Assembly: GCA_022695795.1 (NCBI GenBank)
Contig: MU404223.1
Span: forward strand, 1 to 53,880
Source: Biscogniauxia marginata
Lineage: Eukaryota; Ascomycota; Sordariomycetes; Xylariales; Xylariaceae
Direction of reading: 5' to 3'
Length of the DNA: 53,880 bases
Shown here: in pieces, positions 39,611 to 53,538 of the stretch
Layout of the letters: each line of letters begins with the position of its first letter
Numbering within the stretch: the first letter of the stretch is position 1
The notes under the pieces: model-generated
What the model was told of the DNA's origin: nothing
The model's input: only the letters and a program-made list of their open reading frames with translations
Database searches by the model: none
Position numbers and translations under genes: made by a program

Positions 39611-40027
39611 TAAATACCTTTTTTATATTAAGTATTTAGTTTTTTAAAGTGTAATTTATGTTACTTAATTTATTATATTTTTTGAGTTAAAACCCCTTAA
39701 AATTAAAAATAAAATTAAAAAATAAATAAAATTAATTATAACTCCTTAAAATTTAAATTATTAATTATATTTTTATTTATTATATTATTAAACACATTTT
39801 TATTCGTTATATAAATACGTGTATTATAACTAAATTAATTATATATATTATATCGTTTTTATTTAATTATTATCCTTTTTCGAGGTTTCCTCTTTTTATT
39901 ATTATTTTTAACTTATAAAGTTACTCCTTTTTTTATATTAAATGATTTTTTTATTTATAATTATTTATTTTTAGTTTTACGTCGCTTATTAAAAATGTAA
40001 TTTATTTCCCGAAAATAAATAGTTTTA

Positions 40028-40479
40028 TGTGACGAACCTCCCTGTGTGTTCCTAGTCAACTGACTTCACAAGTGAGTACGTACTAGGTTTTCTTAATTTA
40101 AAGGTAATAATGGGTTAAGATTAGTTCAAGTGTTTCACAATAGTTATTCGTTAGAGAGGTTTCAAGGTACTCTCACTATAGTATCAAGGAGTAACTATAG
40201 TCTTAAATTAATAGCTAAAAAACGAAAGACTAATTACACAAGAAAATTCCAATTTACTTATACTCGTTCTTCCTTACACACATTTTTATTGTTTAATATG
40301 TTAAATATCGATGGATATGAAATCCCTTAATATTCATCCCTGTTAGATATGATATCCCACTATATCCACGTCACGTGAGGTTACATCATAACCGAAACGA
40401 AACTAATTAGTTTATAAATTCCTTGGCTCGTGCCACGACACCCTAGTATAGAATTCCTCCATTCCCATGGTTCGTAACA
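40028..40479 (-). repeat. Left LTR of Gypsy B (3' LTR in element sense)
   Basis: 452 bp, TGTGACGAACC ... TTCGTAACA. The first 200 bp (U5/R side) match Gypsy A, while the right half (U3) is of a different sequence with normal-looking CpA sites (for example CCACGTCACGTGAGGTTAC). Confidence 0.85.
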
Positions 40480-40562
40480 CTATTTCTCCCCTCCCAAAAT
40501 CTTTGTCTTAAAGATTATTTTTAGTAAGTTATTCTTTTTTCCTTTTGTAATAATTATATTTA

Positions 40563-41280
40563 GTAATCGTATTACTAAGCGTTATCGTCTAAACCAGAAA
40601 TTCGAACGCGAAAGATTTACATATTGGATAAATAAGTTAGGTTTTAATTTTAAAATTATACCTTGTTCTCGTTGCTTCGATTAAGCGCTTAAGTGTATCA
40701 TGGTAAAAAGAGAATCTCGAAAATATAGTGAATATGTTCGTGAGGGCTATCCCTGTAATGGGTCCGGTATTGCTTTAGATTCTTTTAATCGGTTAGACGT
40801 TAAGGAAAAACAGTTATTTCGATAAGAACGTCAAGCGGAGGAGACTCTTCTTCTCCGTTAAGCCGAAATAACTCGCCTATAGTCAGAAATTAACCGTTCT
40901 TAAACCGAGGTTAGTAAGTCCATTAATCGTATATTACGCCTACGTCGTTAACGAGACTTTCTCAAATAAAAAGGTCTTAAAATGTTACAACGAGGTCTTC
41001 AAAACCTAGACGAGCTGGAAAAGCAAAAGCGTTTAAAGGAGGAACAAGAGCGTCTTTAAGCCGAATAGTAATCTTTAGCAGAACAGGCTAAAGTTGCTTC
41101 CGAGGCCGTCCCCTCTTTCGACCTGTCTTTCCTAAACCAAGATCCTGACTTTCAAGCCTTCCTAGTCGATCCGGGTTCTATCGGTGAAAGTTCGCAAGTT
41201 CCTCCGTTAGGTTCTTCAAGTGCTTAAGAGGTTCCCAAGTGTTTTCCTCGGGTGGGTAACCTTCCTATTTGACAAAATAT
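40563..41280 (+). pseudogene. Extra antisense frame in Gypsy B, Cys-motif/coiled-coil protein relic
   Basis: One frame on the plus strand, opposite to gag-pol, reads about 235 codons broken almost only by TAA/TAG at places that fit Gln. In order: a charged start (RYRLNQKFERERFTYWINKL); PCSRCF ... KCIMVKRESRKYSEYVREGYPC, a C-x2-C plus two further Cys, resembling a small zinc-binding motif; a Glu/Arg/Leu-rich coiled coil of about 110 residues (ERQAEETLLL ... GLKML, RGLQNLDELEKQKRLKEEQE); and a tail with SFDLSFL ... DPDFQAFLVDPGS and EVPKCFPR. It starts about 85 bp inside the 3' LTR. The same protein is recognisable in Gypsy A, so it belonged to the element and is not a chance frame. Function unknown; Cys motif plus coiled coil could mean nucleic-acid or protein binding. 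I have no named family for it. Confidence 0.7.
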
Positions 41281-44200
41281 TATAACTAACTTCCGACTCG
41301 TCTTAAATCTAATATCTTTTTTACTTCGTACTTATTAGGATTTTCTTTAAATTTTAGTTAGTTTTTTAGCATGGCGTTATTTAGTGCTGGTTCTAAGAGC
41401 GAAACATGAAATACAAAATGTATTTTAGATCCTTTTAATAATACTAGCTTGTAATTAATTTTCGAAATAACTTTCTTAATCCTATATAGTCCCAATTTCT
41501 TAAATTTAAGTTTTTCGCTAAGTCGCTTCGTTTTAATCTAGGGTGTTTTTAATATTACGCCTTGTCGTTAACGGAGCAAGTAAATCATATCTCCTCTCTT
41601 AAGAATTAGTCCTTTAATTCTTTTTTCATTATAGTACTTTGTTATTCTATCTTGAATAAACTATAATTCTTTTTATAGCCGTTATTATACTGCTTAAATC
41701 TTTTCGGATAGTACCTCTACTCTCGAGGCCTCTGTTTCGACTCTTGGTGCTTCCGTGAGTTTAATCGGTTATCTTTAAACTTCCGCCTTTTATCCGTACA
41801 CTACCTCGTGTGGTAATATCTTTATATCTTCGTTAATCGAAGTGTTATATACTATTTAGACTATTAGTAATAATTCTACCCAGTTATTCATTTCCCAATT
41901 GACATAACTTTATAAATATTGTTTTATTGTTTGGTTTAGTTTTTCTATTTATTCGTCGATTTAGAGGTAATACATTATAAACAATTTTTGCTTAATTCCC
42001 ATTCGTTTTATTAAGCTAATCCAAAATTTTAACGTAAATAACTTGTCTCTATTTAAAACAACGCGTTTTAGTAACCCATGTTTATTAACGTACTCTTTTA
42101 AGAAACTAAAGACTAATTGTTTTACTATACTCGATTCGTTGAATAATAAGAAATAGGCGTATTTCGTGAGTCTGTTAACGATTACCTATATACTGTTATA
42201 AGGTACTCCTATGGTAAGATCTTTTAACTTTAAAAGTTTCACTATAAAATCCCATGTAATTATATGCCACGCTTTATTAGGTATCTAGGTTGGTTATAAT
42301 AATCCGTATAGTTTATATCGTGATGCTTTAGCCTTATTATAGATATTATAATTCTTTATAATTCTTTTAACTATTTATTGTATTCCTAGAAAGTCTAATT
42401 CTTTTTAAAGTCGTTTTATTGTTTTGAAAATCCCTTGGTGGCCATGTAAAAAATGTTCGTGAAATTCTTTGACGAATTCGTCCTGTACTCGTTTTGGTAC
42501 GTATACCTTTTCTTTATACAAGAGAAGTTCGTCGCTAGATCCTTATTAAAACTATAATTATTTTTCCTTTTAACTGTAATTTTCCTTAAATCGTTATTTC
42601 TAGTTTTTTATGTTGATTCGTATATAAATTAATACAACTAATTCGTCATTTTGTTATTTAAACATCTAGATATCTCTTTTATTAATTTTTGATTTATAAT
42701 CTCCCCTTTTTGCTGAGAAGATCTGCTTGGATATTTTCCTTTCCTTTAATGTGTTAAATTCTAAAATTGAACTTAAATAGGAAAATCATTTAACGCTCGT
42801 GTCTTTGGTTAAGCGTTTGTGTTATTATAAATCGTGTAAGGTTCTTGTGGTTTAAATAAATATCGATAGGTTCCTTGGTTCCGCTAAGCCATAATTCCCA
42901 TTCTTCTAGTGCTTTGATAACTACTAATAGTTCCTTGTTATAAATCTAATAATTCAGTTTAGCACTATATAGTGCTTTGAATAGGTACGCGACTAGGTAC
43001 CATTTCTTATTATCTTCTAATTACTCTAGGACTGCTTTAATGGCGAAATTTAAGGCGTTTATCTTTAGTCGTTTCTTTTTATTTTCGTTTAGAAGTTTAT
43101 ATATAACCTTATTAGTTATAACTTCTTTTAATTACTAAAAAGCTTGTTTAGCTTCTTTAGTGAAATGAAAAGCCTCTCTTGTTTTTACTAAGGTAATCAG
43201 TTTCGTTAATGGTTTAGCGATACGCCCGAAATCTTTAATAAGTTATCTAATATAATTAATAAAGCCAAGAAATGCGCATACGTTTGTAACGCTCTTGGGT
43301 TCTGGCCAATTTTTAACTGTTACTATTTTTCTTTTTTAAATGCGGATTTCTCCTGGACTTATTATAAACCCTAAATAATCTAGTTTTCTAACATGCCATT
43401 CACTTTTAGTCAAATAGATAAGTAGGTTCGCTTTTTCCAGGGCTTTCAACACTTACTTTATATATTTCTTATGCTCCTTCTCGTTTTTTAAGTAAATTAA
43501 AATATCGTCCAAATAAACAAATACAAATTTATCCAGAAACTTGCGAAAAACTATTATGATTATATATTGAAATATAACGGGTGCGTTAGTAAGTCCAAAT
43601 GGCATAACTTTGTATTTATAATATTTATATATTATTTAAAAAGCTGTATATTATTCGTATCTTTTAGCCATTTTAATTATATAGTATCCATCGCGAAGGT
43701 TTAATGCTATAAAGATTTAAGCCTTGCTAATTTGTCCTCTTATGAGTTTCATTAATGGTAACGAGTATCCGTTTTTCTTGGTTATTTTATTAAGGTGTTA
43801 GTAGTTAATTACTCGTCGCCACACTAGATTCCCTTTTTTATCGATATGTTATTTCCCGTTTTTGTCGACTTTAAGTACCATGATCGCCGGGTATTTTAAC
43901 GAGGATTTTAATTCTCGAATATATCCTTTATTAAGATCCTCCTAAATTCTTTTTTATAGTACTTTTTGTTTTTCCTGATTTATAGAATATATTAAGAATA
44001 ATTTTGGCTGTTTTCCTTCTTTAAAGTGAATTTAATAATCCTACTGGTTATATTTTAGTAATTCTTCCTTTATTTTATCTTTAAATAATTTATGAAAACG
44101 GAAGTACTCGCGCGGTACTCTCTTCGTTAGATTTTTAGGTTTAATTACTTAAATTATATAAGCGATATGTTTCGTTTCTACATTCGTTTCTCTAGAGTTA

Positions 44201-47144
44201 CTTGCGGTACTTATTTCGTAACCCGTAATAATTAACTCCTCTTGTTTTTAATCTTAATAAAGCGTGTTTATCTCGAAATTTATTTGTAGATTACTTTTTC
44301 TAAACTAATTTATTCCTAAGATTATATCGTGATTTAATATATATGTAATGTTAAAAATAACTTATTTGAAATGTTTTTAAATAGTTACCGAGAGAGGAAT
44401 TATTTCTCTTAATACCTTATTATTCTCGTAACTAAACATATTTCCTTTAAAGTTTTATAACTTATACGGACTTTATTTGTATATTTATGATATTCTATCT
44501 TCTTAAGCTACTTTTATTAAGATATAGTTTTTATTTGCTCCTAAATTTATTAAGGCTTTATACATCCTTCCATTATACTTAACTCTAGTTATAATAATAT
44601 TATTAAGTCCCGACTAGACTTTATATAAGGACTTGTTATCCATGGCTTCTCGCTGCTTTACTAGCGAGAGCCTTTGCCGTTTTTTGGTTTTCCACATCCC
44701 TTCTCTTTTAGTCTTTTTTTAATTGCTATAGCTTGGATGTCTTTCCATTCTTGGGCTTTCATAAGAGCGTGTTTCCAGCAATTATTGCTTAAACAATCTC
44801 TCCAATTACCCTTCACGTAGTAGGGGGTAAAAGGTTTATCCTTTATATAAAACCTTATACATTAAAACTTTAATTCTTCTTCGAGGGCCTTTTTATAACT
44901 CAAGTTTATTTTATTAACTCGGAATTTCTTAAAGTTCTAAATTACCCTCGAATAAAATAAATAATTATTAAGTTTATTTACTAGGAATATCTCGATATCT
45001 CCCCTTAGGTTTATATTAATTTTTAGAAGTTTTCCTCCTTTTTTGAAGTATATTTTAATAATTCGTTTATAGCCTTGTTTAGTCGCACATGTTTTCGCTT
45101 ATTACTCTATTAAGTGTTTTCCTATAAAACCGAATAGATTAATATCGTATTTAGTTCGTTCTTCGAGCCATTATAAAAAATGTAGTCCTTTTTATAATTC
45201 TTATAATTCTTCCTTAATCTCGTTTTCTTCGAAACCTGCTCCGAGTAAGTTATGTACGTCGCATAGTATTAAAGTATAACACATGTAACTCTTGGTAATT
45301 ACTTCGTTACTTCTTTCGAAACCGGGGTGAAAATAACATGTTCGAGGAAAATGTGGCTATTGTGGGGTGTTATTATAAATACACTCATTTTCTTCCGTGT
45401 CGTTACTTTCTAGTTCTTGAGGATAGTAACCGGTTTTATCCTTAAAACTTTTATGTATTTAATAAGCGTCGTTAATATAAAAGCTTTAATGTAATAATAC
45501 ATATTCTCTTAAGCTTTAATGGATATTAGAGCTATTATTTATATAAAACCTCTAGTTTAAGCTATTATATTGGCTTTTTCTTTAGTGGGTTTCGCATTTG
45601 TCGTTTTTATAGTGGCTTTAATGTAAATCACCATGGTTTAACTTAATTCCTAAGTCGTATTCTAGCTTATAATTATCGCACATATATAGTAATTCGCCTT
45701 CGTTATATCTTTATCTGGCTTGTTTTAATGTAAAATATCCTAAATACGAGTAATTATTCTTTAAATAGTCCTTACGATTAATTTAATAAGATCCACAAAC
45801 TCTTTTTATAAAGGTCTCCTCGATCTTTTCTACCTTAATAATACTAATAATAAATACTTGGTTTATTTCTTCGTTATTTTCAAATTAAACCCTTACCTTA
45901 GCGACTCTTTTCTCGGGTTAAGGAATCCCTCTTATTCTTAGTTCCTATTTCTTAGGACTTCGGCACTCGTTCTTATAATGTCCTTTCTTTTTATAGTTAA
46001 AACACTTAATAGTTAATTTGTCTCGTTTTTTTTGTTCCTTTTAAATAACGTTAATTTTAATAGGGTTTAACTTGGTTTTAATGCCTTTCCTGGTTTTAGT
46101 ACCGCTTTTGTGATTTCCTCTTTTTAGCTAATCGCTATTTCTTCGTTATACCGTCTTTTTCTTTTCAAAATACCGTTCGAAGTTCTCGTTATCGATAGTA
46201 ATTGCCATTATAACGTAGTTATTAAACTTTCCTAAGTTCCTTTCTTTATATAGATTTGTCTTATACAACTTATTCTTTATATGGTCCTTTAATCCTTAAT
46301 AAAACAAGTAATATAGGCTTTTAATAAGTAATTATAATTAGCTTACAAGTTTCTTAAACTTAATAACATAATTTAAAGCCTTTTTATTTTGTCATAATTT
46401 GTAAAGTCGAGCTTCGGCTTGTTATTTGAGGATTAAATTACCGAATATAGACCTAAGTTATTTTTTAAATTCCTTATAATTTTTAAAGACCTTTTTCATG
46501 TCTTTTTAGGCGTTTAATCCGTTTTCTAGATAATCTTTTAACACTAGTTAAAACCAGGTTAAAACGGTTCCGGCAAGAAGCTAAGATATCGTGAAAACCT
46601 TTTATTCCTTAATAATAATTATTTCATAATAAAACCGTAAATAGGTTCCAGCCTGGATTAGAAATCCCTCTAAATCGCTTAACCTATTATATTTGCTAGG
46701 TGTAATAAGTTTAAAACCTTTCACGTCGGGGGTTATTATATTGTTTTTGTCGTTTGAGTTATTAGGGTCATTATCGTTTAAGGGTGGTTACTTGTTTTTA
46801 AGAGGTAGGAGTTATTTTGCCTATTTGTTTTTTTTTTAAGTGTTTCTTCCTCCTCCTCTTCTTTTTCTTTAAATGATTCTTCGTGCTGAGTTTTCGAGGT
46901 GTCTCTTTATAACTCTTTTTTAGCTATAATTATAATAGACTTTTATATTGGTTCCTTTAAACCTTTTTATTATACCGTAAAAAAACCTAAAGCTTTCGTT
47001 TGAAAACTTATTAATTATTATTCTCTTACTTGTTTTTTTTCTTATTACCCTCTAGTTTTAGGGGGCATGCTTGTCCTAGGACTATTTAACTAAAAATCCC
47101 TCCTTTTAAACTAATATTAAACACTAATTAAGGAGCTATTAAAA

Positions 47145-47596
47145 TGTAACGAACCTCCCTATATATTCCTAGTTAGTTGACTTCACAGGTAAGTACGTAC
47201 TGGGTTTTCTTAATTTAAAGGTAATAGTGGGTTGAGATTGGTTTAAGTGTTTCACAATGGTTATTCGTTAAAGAGGTTTCAAAGTACTCTCACTATAGTA
47301 TTAAGAAGTAATTATAGTTTTAAATTAATAACTAAAAAACGAAAGACTAATTACACAAGAAAATTCCAATTTACTTATACTCGTTCTTCCTTACACACAT
47401 TTTTATTGTTTAATATGTTAAATATCGATGGATATGAAATCCCTTAATATTCATCCCTGTTAGATATGATATCCCACCATATCCACGTCACGTGAGGTTA
47501 TATCATGATCGGAACGGAACCAATTAGTTCATAAATTCCTTGGTCCGTGCCACGACACCCTGGTATGGAATTCCTCTATTCCCATGATTCGTAACA
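47145..47596 (-). repeat. Right LTR of Gypsy B (5' LTR in element sense)
   Basis: 452 bp, the same length as the left LTR. The U5/R part is strongly mutated, but about 135 bases of U3 (47,338-47,475) are identical to the left LTR. Remaining differences are transitions. Confidence 0.85.
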
Positions 47597-49254
47597 TTTT
47601 ATCTCATAATAAAAACACTTTTTATATTAATATTAAAATAGTTTTTATAAGTTAATTATAAATATTTATAATACTTATAAAAGAACTTTTTAGTGCTTTT
47701 TAACTTTATTTATAATATAATTAAATTATAAAGATACCTCGCGAGTTATTATAAATATTTTAGCTTTTTAAAACACTTAATTTATATCGAGGTCGGGAAA
47801 AGATATATACGCTTTTTATATAAAAAATAATATAATAATAACTTTTTTTAAATTAAAAAAAAACTAATTTAATTACGCGAAATTTAGTTTATATATTCGA
47901 AATAATTATTATAATAATAAAAACTTTTATAAAGTTAATTAAAAAGTTTTTTTTATAATATAAATATAATAATAATTTATTAAACCTTATAAGTAATTAT
48001 TATATATTTATTTTAAAATATTAAAATATATAAAATCGAAAAGTTAAAACTTATATAACGAATAATTAAATATATAAAATATAACGATATTTTTTTATAA
48101 TAATAATTTTTAAAGTTAATAAAATAATAACTCTTATAATTATTTAAAATTAAAAAGCGCGTAATTCTTTTTATCTTTTTTTTTATATATTTATAAAAAT
48201 GCTTTATAAAATTTATATTAAGCTTATTTATAATTTAATTATTATTTAACATCGTAATTTTGTTTTTTAATAGTAATAAGTTATCGCGATATTATAAAAC
48301 GAGGTATTTTTTAATTAAAATAATATATACTAATAAAAAGTAATTAATAATATTTATAATTATTTACGTCGTTTTATATTTATTATTATCATATTAGTTT
48401 TAATAATTATTTTAATTATAAATTTTATTTTATTAAAATTATATATATTTTCTTTTTAAATATTATACTTTATAATCGTATTACGTATTAATTTATATTA
48501 TTTTTAATATATATTTAAGTTTTCGTAAAAAACTTTTTAATAATCGATTTATTTATTTAAACGCGTTTAAAAAGTTTTTTATCGTTATATAAAATTAAAA
48601 GCTTAGTTTTATTTGACGCGTTTTGCGTCGCGGTCGCGTAATAAAATATTTATTATCTCGGTAATGTAATAAAAACGAGAAAATAATAATTAATTATTTA
48701 AATTAATAATACGTCGAATAATTATAACTTTTTTATGAAATATAAGTTTTTAGAAATTTAATATAATAATTAATCGCATAAATATACTTTTAAATTATCG
48801 TTATAATATAATATTAAAAATATTATAAATTTTCGATAGTTAATAAAAACTAATATTTAAATAGCGTTATTTATAAGTAATAATACGATTAATTCGAGTT
48901 TTAAATAATATTTTTAGTTATTAAATTAAATTAATTAATATAAAAAATTTAAAAATAAATAAAAAATAAATATATAATTATAATTTTACGCGTTTTAAAA
49001 ATAATAATAAACATATTAATTTTTAATTACTTAATTTAAATTACATATTAAAAAACTAAATACTTAATATAAAAAAGGTATTTAGTTTTTAAAATATAAA
49101 ACTAAATAAAACGGTTTAAATAATAATAATTATTAATTAATTTCGATATAGCGTAAATGATTTTTAATAGTTAAAAGTATAATAACTATGAAATTTCGTT
49201 CGCGAGCTTGTTATGTTTACTCGCTTATGTGGTACGTTAATTATATATATTATA

Positions 49255-51115
49255 ACGTGCTTTACTAGTACCTTGCGTATATCAGTACCCTGCGCACTTT
49301 CCCTTATCTTCTTATATTAGAATTAAGATTTAATAACCACAACGTATAAAATTAACCTAAACTATTTAAAATTTAATAAACTTAATATAATTATAGTATC
49401 TTGATAAATATGCGCATTATGACTAGTCTCCTCGTAGGTACCACATCGTCGCCTAAAAGGCTGCCCCTTATTTTGCCTACCCCCCTTAAAGCGCTTGTTG
49501 TGTCGAGCCTGCTCTTTTGCCTCTTTTTAAGCCAAAACGTCTTGCGCATCCTCTATAATAAATGCCCCCCCTTAACGAACTTAAGTCTTTTTAGCTTTAT
49601 GGCGTTTATTAAGTGCCTCGTTTGCTGCTCGAAGTATGCGCACCTCGGCTAATAAAAGCGTCATCTTATAAGTTAACATTTTAGTGCCCTTAACTAACGC
49701 CGCTATCGTTTTAAAAATGGGGGTTAAAAAGCTTCCTTAATAACGTGCAATGCGACTCTTTACTAAGGTTGATTATAAAAGCGCATTAGTCGCATTATAG
49801 GGGGTTTAAGAGACCTAAGAGTTAGTGTTAATCGAGGGGGGTATACTAGGATTCGGAGTTTATAACTTCATATCAAGCTTTGAAATCACAGCTTGCGGGT
49901 CGAAAGGCACTAAGCCAGCTCCGCGGAATCTAGCCTAGCTATTCTGAGCTGTTATAAAGGCTAAATAAGCTGCTTTAAAGGCGAGGAAGAACTCGACCTT
50001 TGTAATATAGTTAATATGAGCCTTAATAAAAGTCTTAATTTGTCGATCATATGCCCGTTTCAAGACACTAAAACACCTAATATCCAGTAGTTAAGTCAAA
50101 TGAGAAGAATAAAGAGATAAACAAAGAGTAATAATGTTATGTGCTTTGCAATACTCTTAAAATTCCGCCGATTTGTGACTCTCATGCCTATTAAGAACAA
50201 GCATTCAATATAGACCTTTAACTCGAGTAAAAGTATGTTTATCGAAATACTTAAGCCATTCCAGGTTTATCTCATTATTTATTTAGCTATTATTAGTTAA
50301 TTTAATTACCTAGTCGTGTGAAAGGCCGCCCTTAATATATTAACTTATAAGATAATTCTTTTTTTAAACCACTAGAAACGGAGGGACACTTTAACCTTCA
50401 TTATTAATACAAGTAATTATTATCGCTTATTCCCGATTACCTAGCTAAACTGCCTTATTTCTACCACGTTAATTTACGCGAGTTATAACTATTACCGAAG
50501 AAATTACACCTATTATAAAGCTTATCTCGTTAAAGTTATAAAAATCGGAGTTTTAAATACCATATTTCGCCCGCATATTTTTAACTAGTCGGAACCACGC
50601 GCTAATTAGCTCTAAATCTTCGCATAAGGCTCTTTAAAAGTTATAAACGTAATTAAAACGCGTTTTTAACTCTAGTCGTCGTTATACGAATCGATATGCC
50701 CAATTCTTCCCGACGCGTAATACCCCTCGAGATTCGAGTAGAAAATTTGCTATATCTTTAACACTAGCGAGCCGAGGCGCAAAACCTCGGGAATCTAGAT
50801 CGAGTATATATCGAATAATCGTATTCTTTTTTATTTTATTTAATTTGAGGTTTGGGGGTAAACGTTCGTCAAGAGAAGTATAACCGTTCATTCTAAGTCG
50901 GAACGTAAATTTAGGAACCTTATAGATTTTCGCAGCAAACCGACGACTTAGCTTTTTAAATAAATAAATAGCCTCGATAACTAAGATGATTCGTGCTTCT
51001 TGGGTTTGAATTTCTATTTATAGTTATTGAAAAAACGCGTGTCAAAGTTTATGGGGTATAAAATAAAGGAAAGTGCGCAGGGTACTAATATGCGCAGGGT
51101 ACTGGTAAAGCACGT
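49255..51115 (-). mobile_element. Pogo/Fot-type DNA transposon D
   Basis: 1861 bp, TA duplication (49253-49254 and 51116-51117) and inverted ends of about 50 bp: ACGTGCTTTACTAGTACC on the left, and on the right, read inward, ACGTGCTTTACCAGTACCC. Each end contains two tandem copies of a motif like AGTACCCTGCGCA, likely transposase sites. It carries a minus-strand transposase remnant. It is much less RIP-mutated than its neighbours and sits between E3 and E4. Confidence 0.85.
49385..51010 (-). pseudogene. Pogo/Fot-type DDE transposase, RIP-stopped
   Basis: From about 51,000 downward one frame reads nearly end to end: a psq-type helix-turn-helix (KKLSRRFAAKIYKVP, then MNGYTS); a CENP-B/Tc5-type helix-turn-helix (YILDLDSRGFAPRL, FLLESRGVLRVGKNWAYRFV); the DDE domain (SAWFRLVKNMRAKYGI, SVPPFLVV, KYFDKHTFTRVKGLY, LVLNRHESHKS, YCKAHNIITLCL); then ITKVEFFLAFKAAYLAF, FRGAGLVPFDPQ and a Lys-rich end with a diverged zinc knuckle (RRCGTYEETSHNAHIYQ). 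About twenty in-frame stops fall mostly at expected Gln or Trp positions. NRHESH would be DGHESH, so a catalytic Asp is now Asn. About 540 residues in all, usual for the family. Inactive. Confidence 0.85.
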
Positions 51116-51176
51116 TATTATTTTTATTTAATTATTACTTTTTTAAGGCCCTCTTTTTTTAATCATAATAATAATA

Positions 51177-53285
51177 ACATATCTTATAAGCGAGCGAGCT
51201 ATATAAACGAGTAAGCTAGTTTTTATAAGTTTCGTAGTTTTAATTATTAAAAAACATTTACGTAACATTAAAATTAATTAATAATTATTATTATTTAAAT
51301 CGTTTTTTTTAGTTTTACATTTTAAAAATTAAATACCTCTTTTATATTAAGTATTTAGTTTTTTAATATGTAATTTAAATTAAGTAATTTATAAATAATA
51401 TATTTATTATTATTATTAAAACGCGTAAAATTATATTTATATGTTTTTTAAAATAAAATAAAATAAAAATATATTAATTTATTTATTTTAAAACTTAATA
51501 ATATTAATAAAAATTTAAATAACTTATATAATTAAATATAAATAATATTATTTAAAAATAAGTTAATATAAATTAATAATACTTTATAATATTTTTCGTA
51601 TAATATTATAAAAACGAAATAACAATATATTTATATAATTAATTATAAAATTAAATACTTAAAAAATTACGTTTTATAAAAAAATAATAATTATTTGACA
51701 TATTATTAACTTAAATAATTAGTTATTTTTTTTATTTAAGTTACGTTATTATAATAATAAACTTCTTATTACGTGAACGCGACGTAAAGCGCGTTAAAAA
51801 AACTAAACCTTTTGATGGTTGAATGACAAACAAGGGATGTGTCCCCACACAGAAACTACTACATTCTTTTGGGTATAAATACACTGCTTTCAGCAGCGTA
51901 TCTCAAGTAGACTTTTCCCTTTTAAGACAAACAATATTACACCAGTCTCACCCCTATCTTTCTTATTATTGTTATTTGCTTTTATACGTACGTACTTACC
52001 AACACCTTTAATTTCGTATAGCGATAAAAATCATTATAAACACGTTTAAATAAATAAATAATTAATTAAAAAGCTTTATATAAAAACTTAAATATATATC
52101 GAAAATGATTTAAATTAATATATAAAATTTTAAAGGAAAATATATATAATTTTAATAAAATAAGATTTATACTTGAAATAATTACTTAAATTAATATAAT
52201 AATAATAAATATAAAACGATATAAATAACCTCGATAAATTTAATAAAAAATCGAAAATAAATTATAATTATTTAACTTTATAATATTATAATAATTTATT
52301 ATTATTAAAAAAAATAAAAATAAAAAATAAATTTAATATAAAATTTATAAAACATTTCGATTTTTATATTAAAAATTAAATATAAAACTTTAAATGTTTA
52401 TTAATTTTAAATAATTATAAAAGTTATTATTTTATAAAATTCGAAAAATGGTATAAAAACTTAATATTATTATATAAATTATAACTTTTTAATTTTATAT
52501 ATTTTTAAATTTTTAAAAAAGCATATAATAATTACTTAAAAAACTTAATAAAACGTTATTATTATTACGTTATAAAAAAACTTTTTAATTTTAAAAAAGT
52601 TATTATTATATTACTTTTTATATAAAAAGCGTATATATCCTTTTTAACCTTAATATAAATTAAGTATTTTAAAAAGTTAAAACATTTATAATAACTCGTA
52701 AAATGTTATTATAATTTTATTTTATTATAAATAAAATTAAAAAATATTAAAAAAGTTTTTTTATAAGTATTATAAATATTTATAATTAACTTATAAAAAC
52801 TATTTTATTATTAATATATAAAATAGTTTTATTATAAAATATAATTATTTATTTTCGAGAAATAAACTATATTTTTAATAAGTAACGTAAAACTAAAAAT
52901 AAATAATTATAAATAAGAAAAACACTAATATAAAAAGAATTAACTTTATAAATTAAAAAAGATAATATTACGATTAATAATAAAAAAAGAATCTCGAAAA
53001 AAATAATAATTAAACGAAAAAGATATAATATATATAATTAAATTAATTATAATACGCATATTTATATAATAAATAAAAATGCATTTAATAATATAACAAA
53101 TAAAAATATAATAAATAAAAAGGTATTTAATAATTTAAATTTTAAAGAGTTATAATTAATTTTACTTATTATTAATTAATTATTTTAATTTTAATGCTAC
53201 GTAAATGTTTTTTAATAATTAAAATTACGAAAGTTATAAAAACTAGTTTACTTATTTATATGACTTACTCGCTTATAAGATATGT
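51177..53285. mobile_element. TIR DNA transposon, family E copy E4
   Basis: 2109 bp including a 192-bp solo LTR and its duplication, so about 1.91 kb without them. The ends, ACATATCTTATAAGCGAGCG and the inverted CGCTTATAAGATATGT, are mutated E1-type TIRs. TA on both sides (51175-51176, 53286-53287). Same orientation as E1 and collinear with it throughout. More mutated than E1; no readable protein. Confidence 0.75.
51813..52004 (+). repeat. Solo LTR, 192 bp, little mutated (Copia-type)
   Basis: TGATGGTTGAATGAC ... CTTACCAACA with a perfect duplication CCTTT (51808-51812 and 52005-52009). E1 shows the empty site, CTAAACCTTTAATTTCG at 6297-6312, with a single CCTTT. The LTR has a TATA-like GTATAAATAC near 51,880. 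The short open frame inside it is not a gene. Confidence 0.9.
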
Positions 53286-53304
53286 TATAATATATTAAAA
53301 ACAT

Positions 53305-53538
53305 TATTAGTAAGTATTTATATAAATAAAGCAAATAATAAGTAATAATATAAAAAATAAAAGTGAGACAATATATATTATAATGTCTAAAGAAGGAACT
53401 ATTTTACTAAGGGTTCATACGAAAAGCGCGAACCTTATATGTTACTAAGTACTTAAGTATAAAGGTACCTAGGTATAAAAGTACATAGTTACTTCCCTTT
53501 AATAAATAAACACCTAAGTGTTTATCACTTAACTATTA
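53305..53538 (-). repeat. RIP-mutated solo LTR of the same Copia-type family
   Basis: It begins TATTAGTAAGTATTTATAT, where the 15,660 copy has TGTTGGTAGGTACGTACG, and keeps AAAGTGAGACAATATA and AATGTCTAAAGAAGGA from the same family. It ends TAACTATTA. Flanks AACAT and AACAC agree except for one C/T transition, fitting a damaged target duplication. About 234 bp, with extra sequence in U3. Confidence 0.55.

Larger units (their letters stand above)
40028..47596 (-). mobile_element. Ty3/Gypsy retrotransposon B, complete, RIP-dead
   Basis: 7569 bp with two 452-bp LTRs and a perfect duplication TTTTA (40023-40027 and 47597-47601). gag-pol is on the minus strand and less damaged than in A: near 43,620-43,500 it reads YKVMPFGLTNAP, then RKFLDKFVFVYLDDIL, a typical Gypsy reverse transcriptase with an intact YLDD box. 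A gag zinc knuckle lies near 46,010-45,960 as CFNYKKKGHYKNEC, where the second Cys is now Tyr. Many Gln and Trp codons are stops, so no protein can be made. The plus strand carries the extra frame at 40,563-41,280. Confidence 0.9.
31949..49237. mobile_element. Family-E TIR transposon E3 split by two Gypsy elements
   Basis: Its pieces are 31949-32106, 39616-40027 and 47602-49237, in reverse orientation to E1. They rejoin to about 2.2 kb once Gypsy A, Gypsy B and one copy of each target duplication are removed, and the order matches E1 in reverse complement across both junctions. TA flanks both ends (31947-31948, 49238-49239). The two ends differ: the left is ATGTGTTTTACAAACAAG (E1 type, mutated), the right, read inward, is ACGTACCACATAAGCGAG (MITE1/E2 type). 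No readable transposase. Confidence 0.75.
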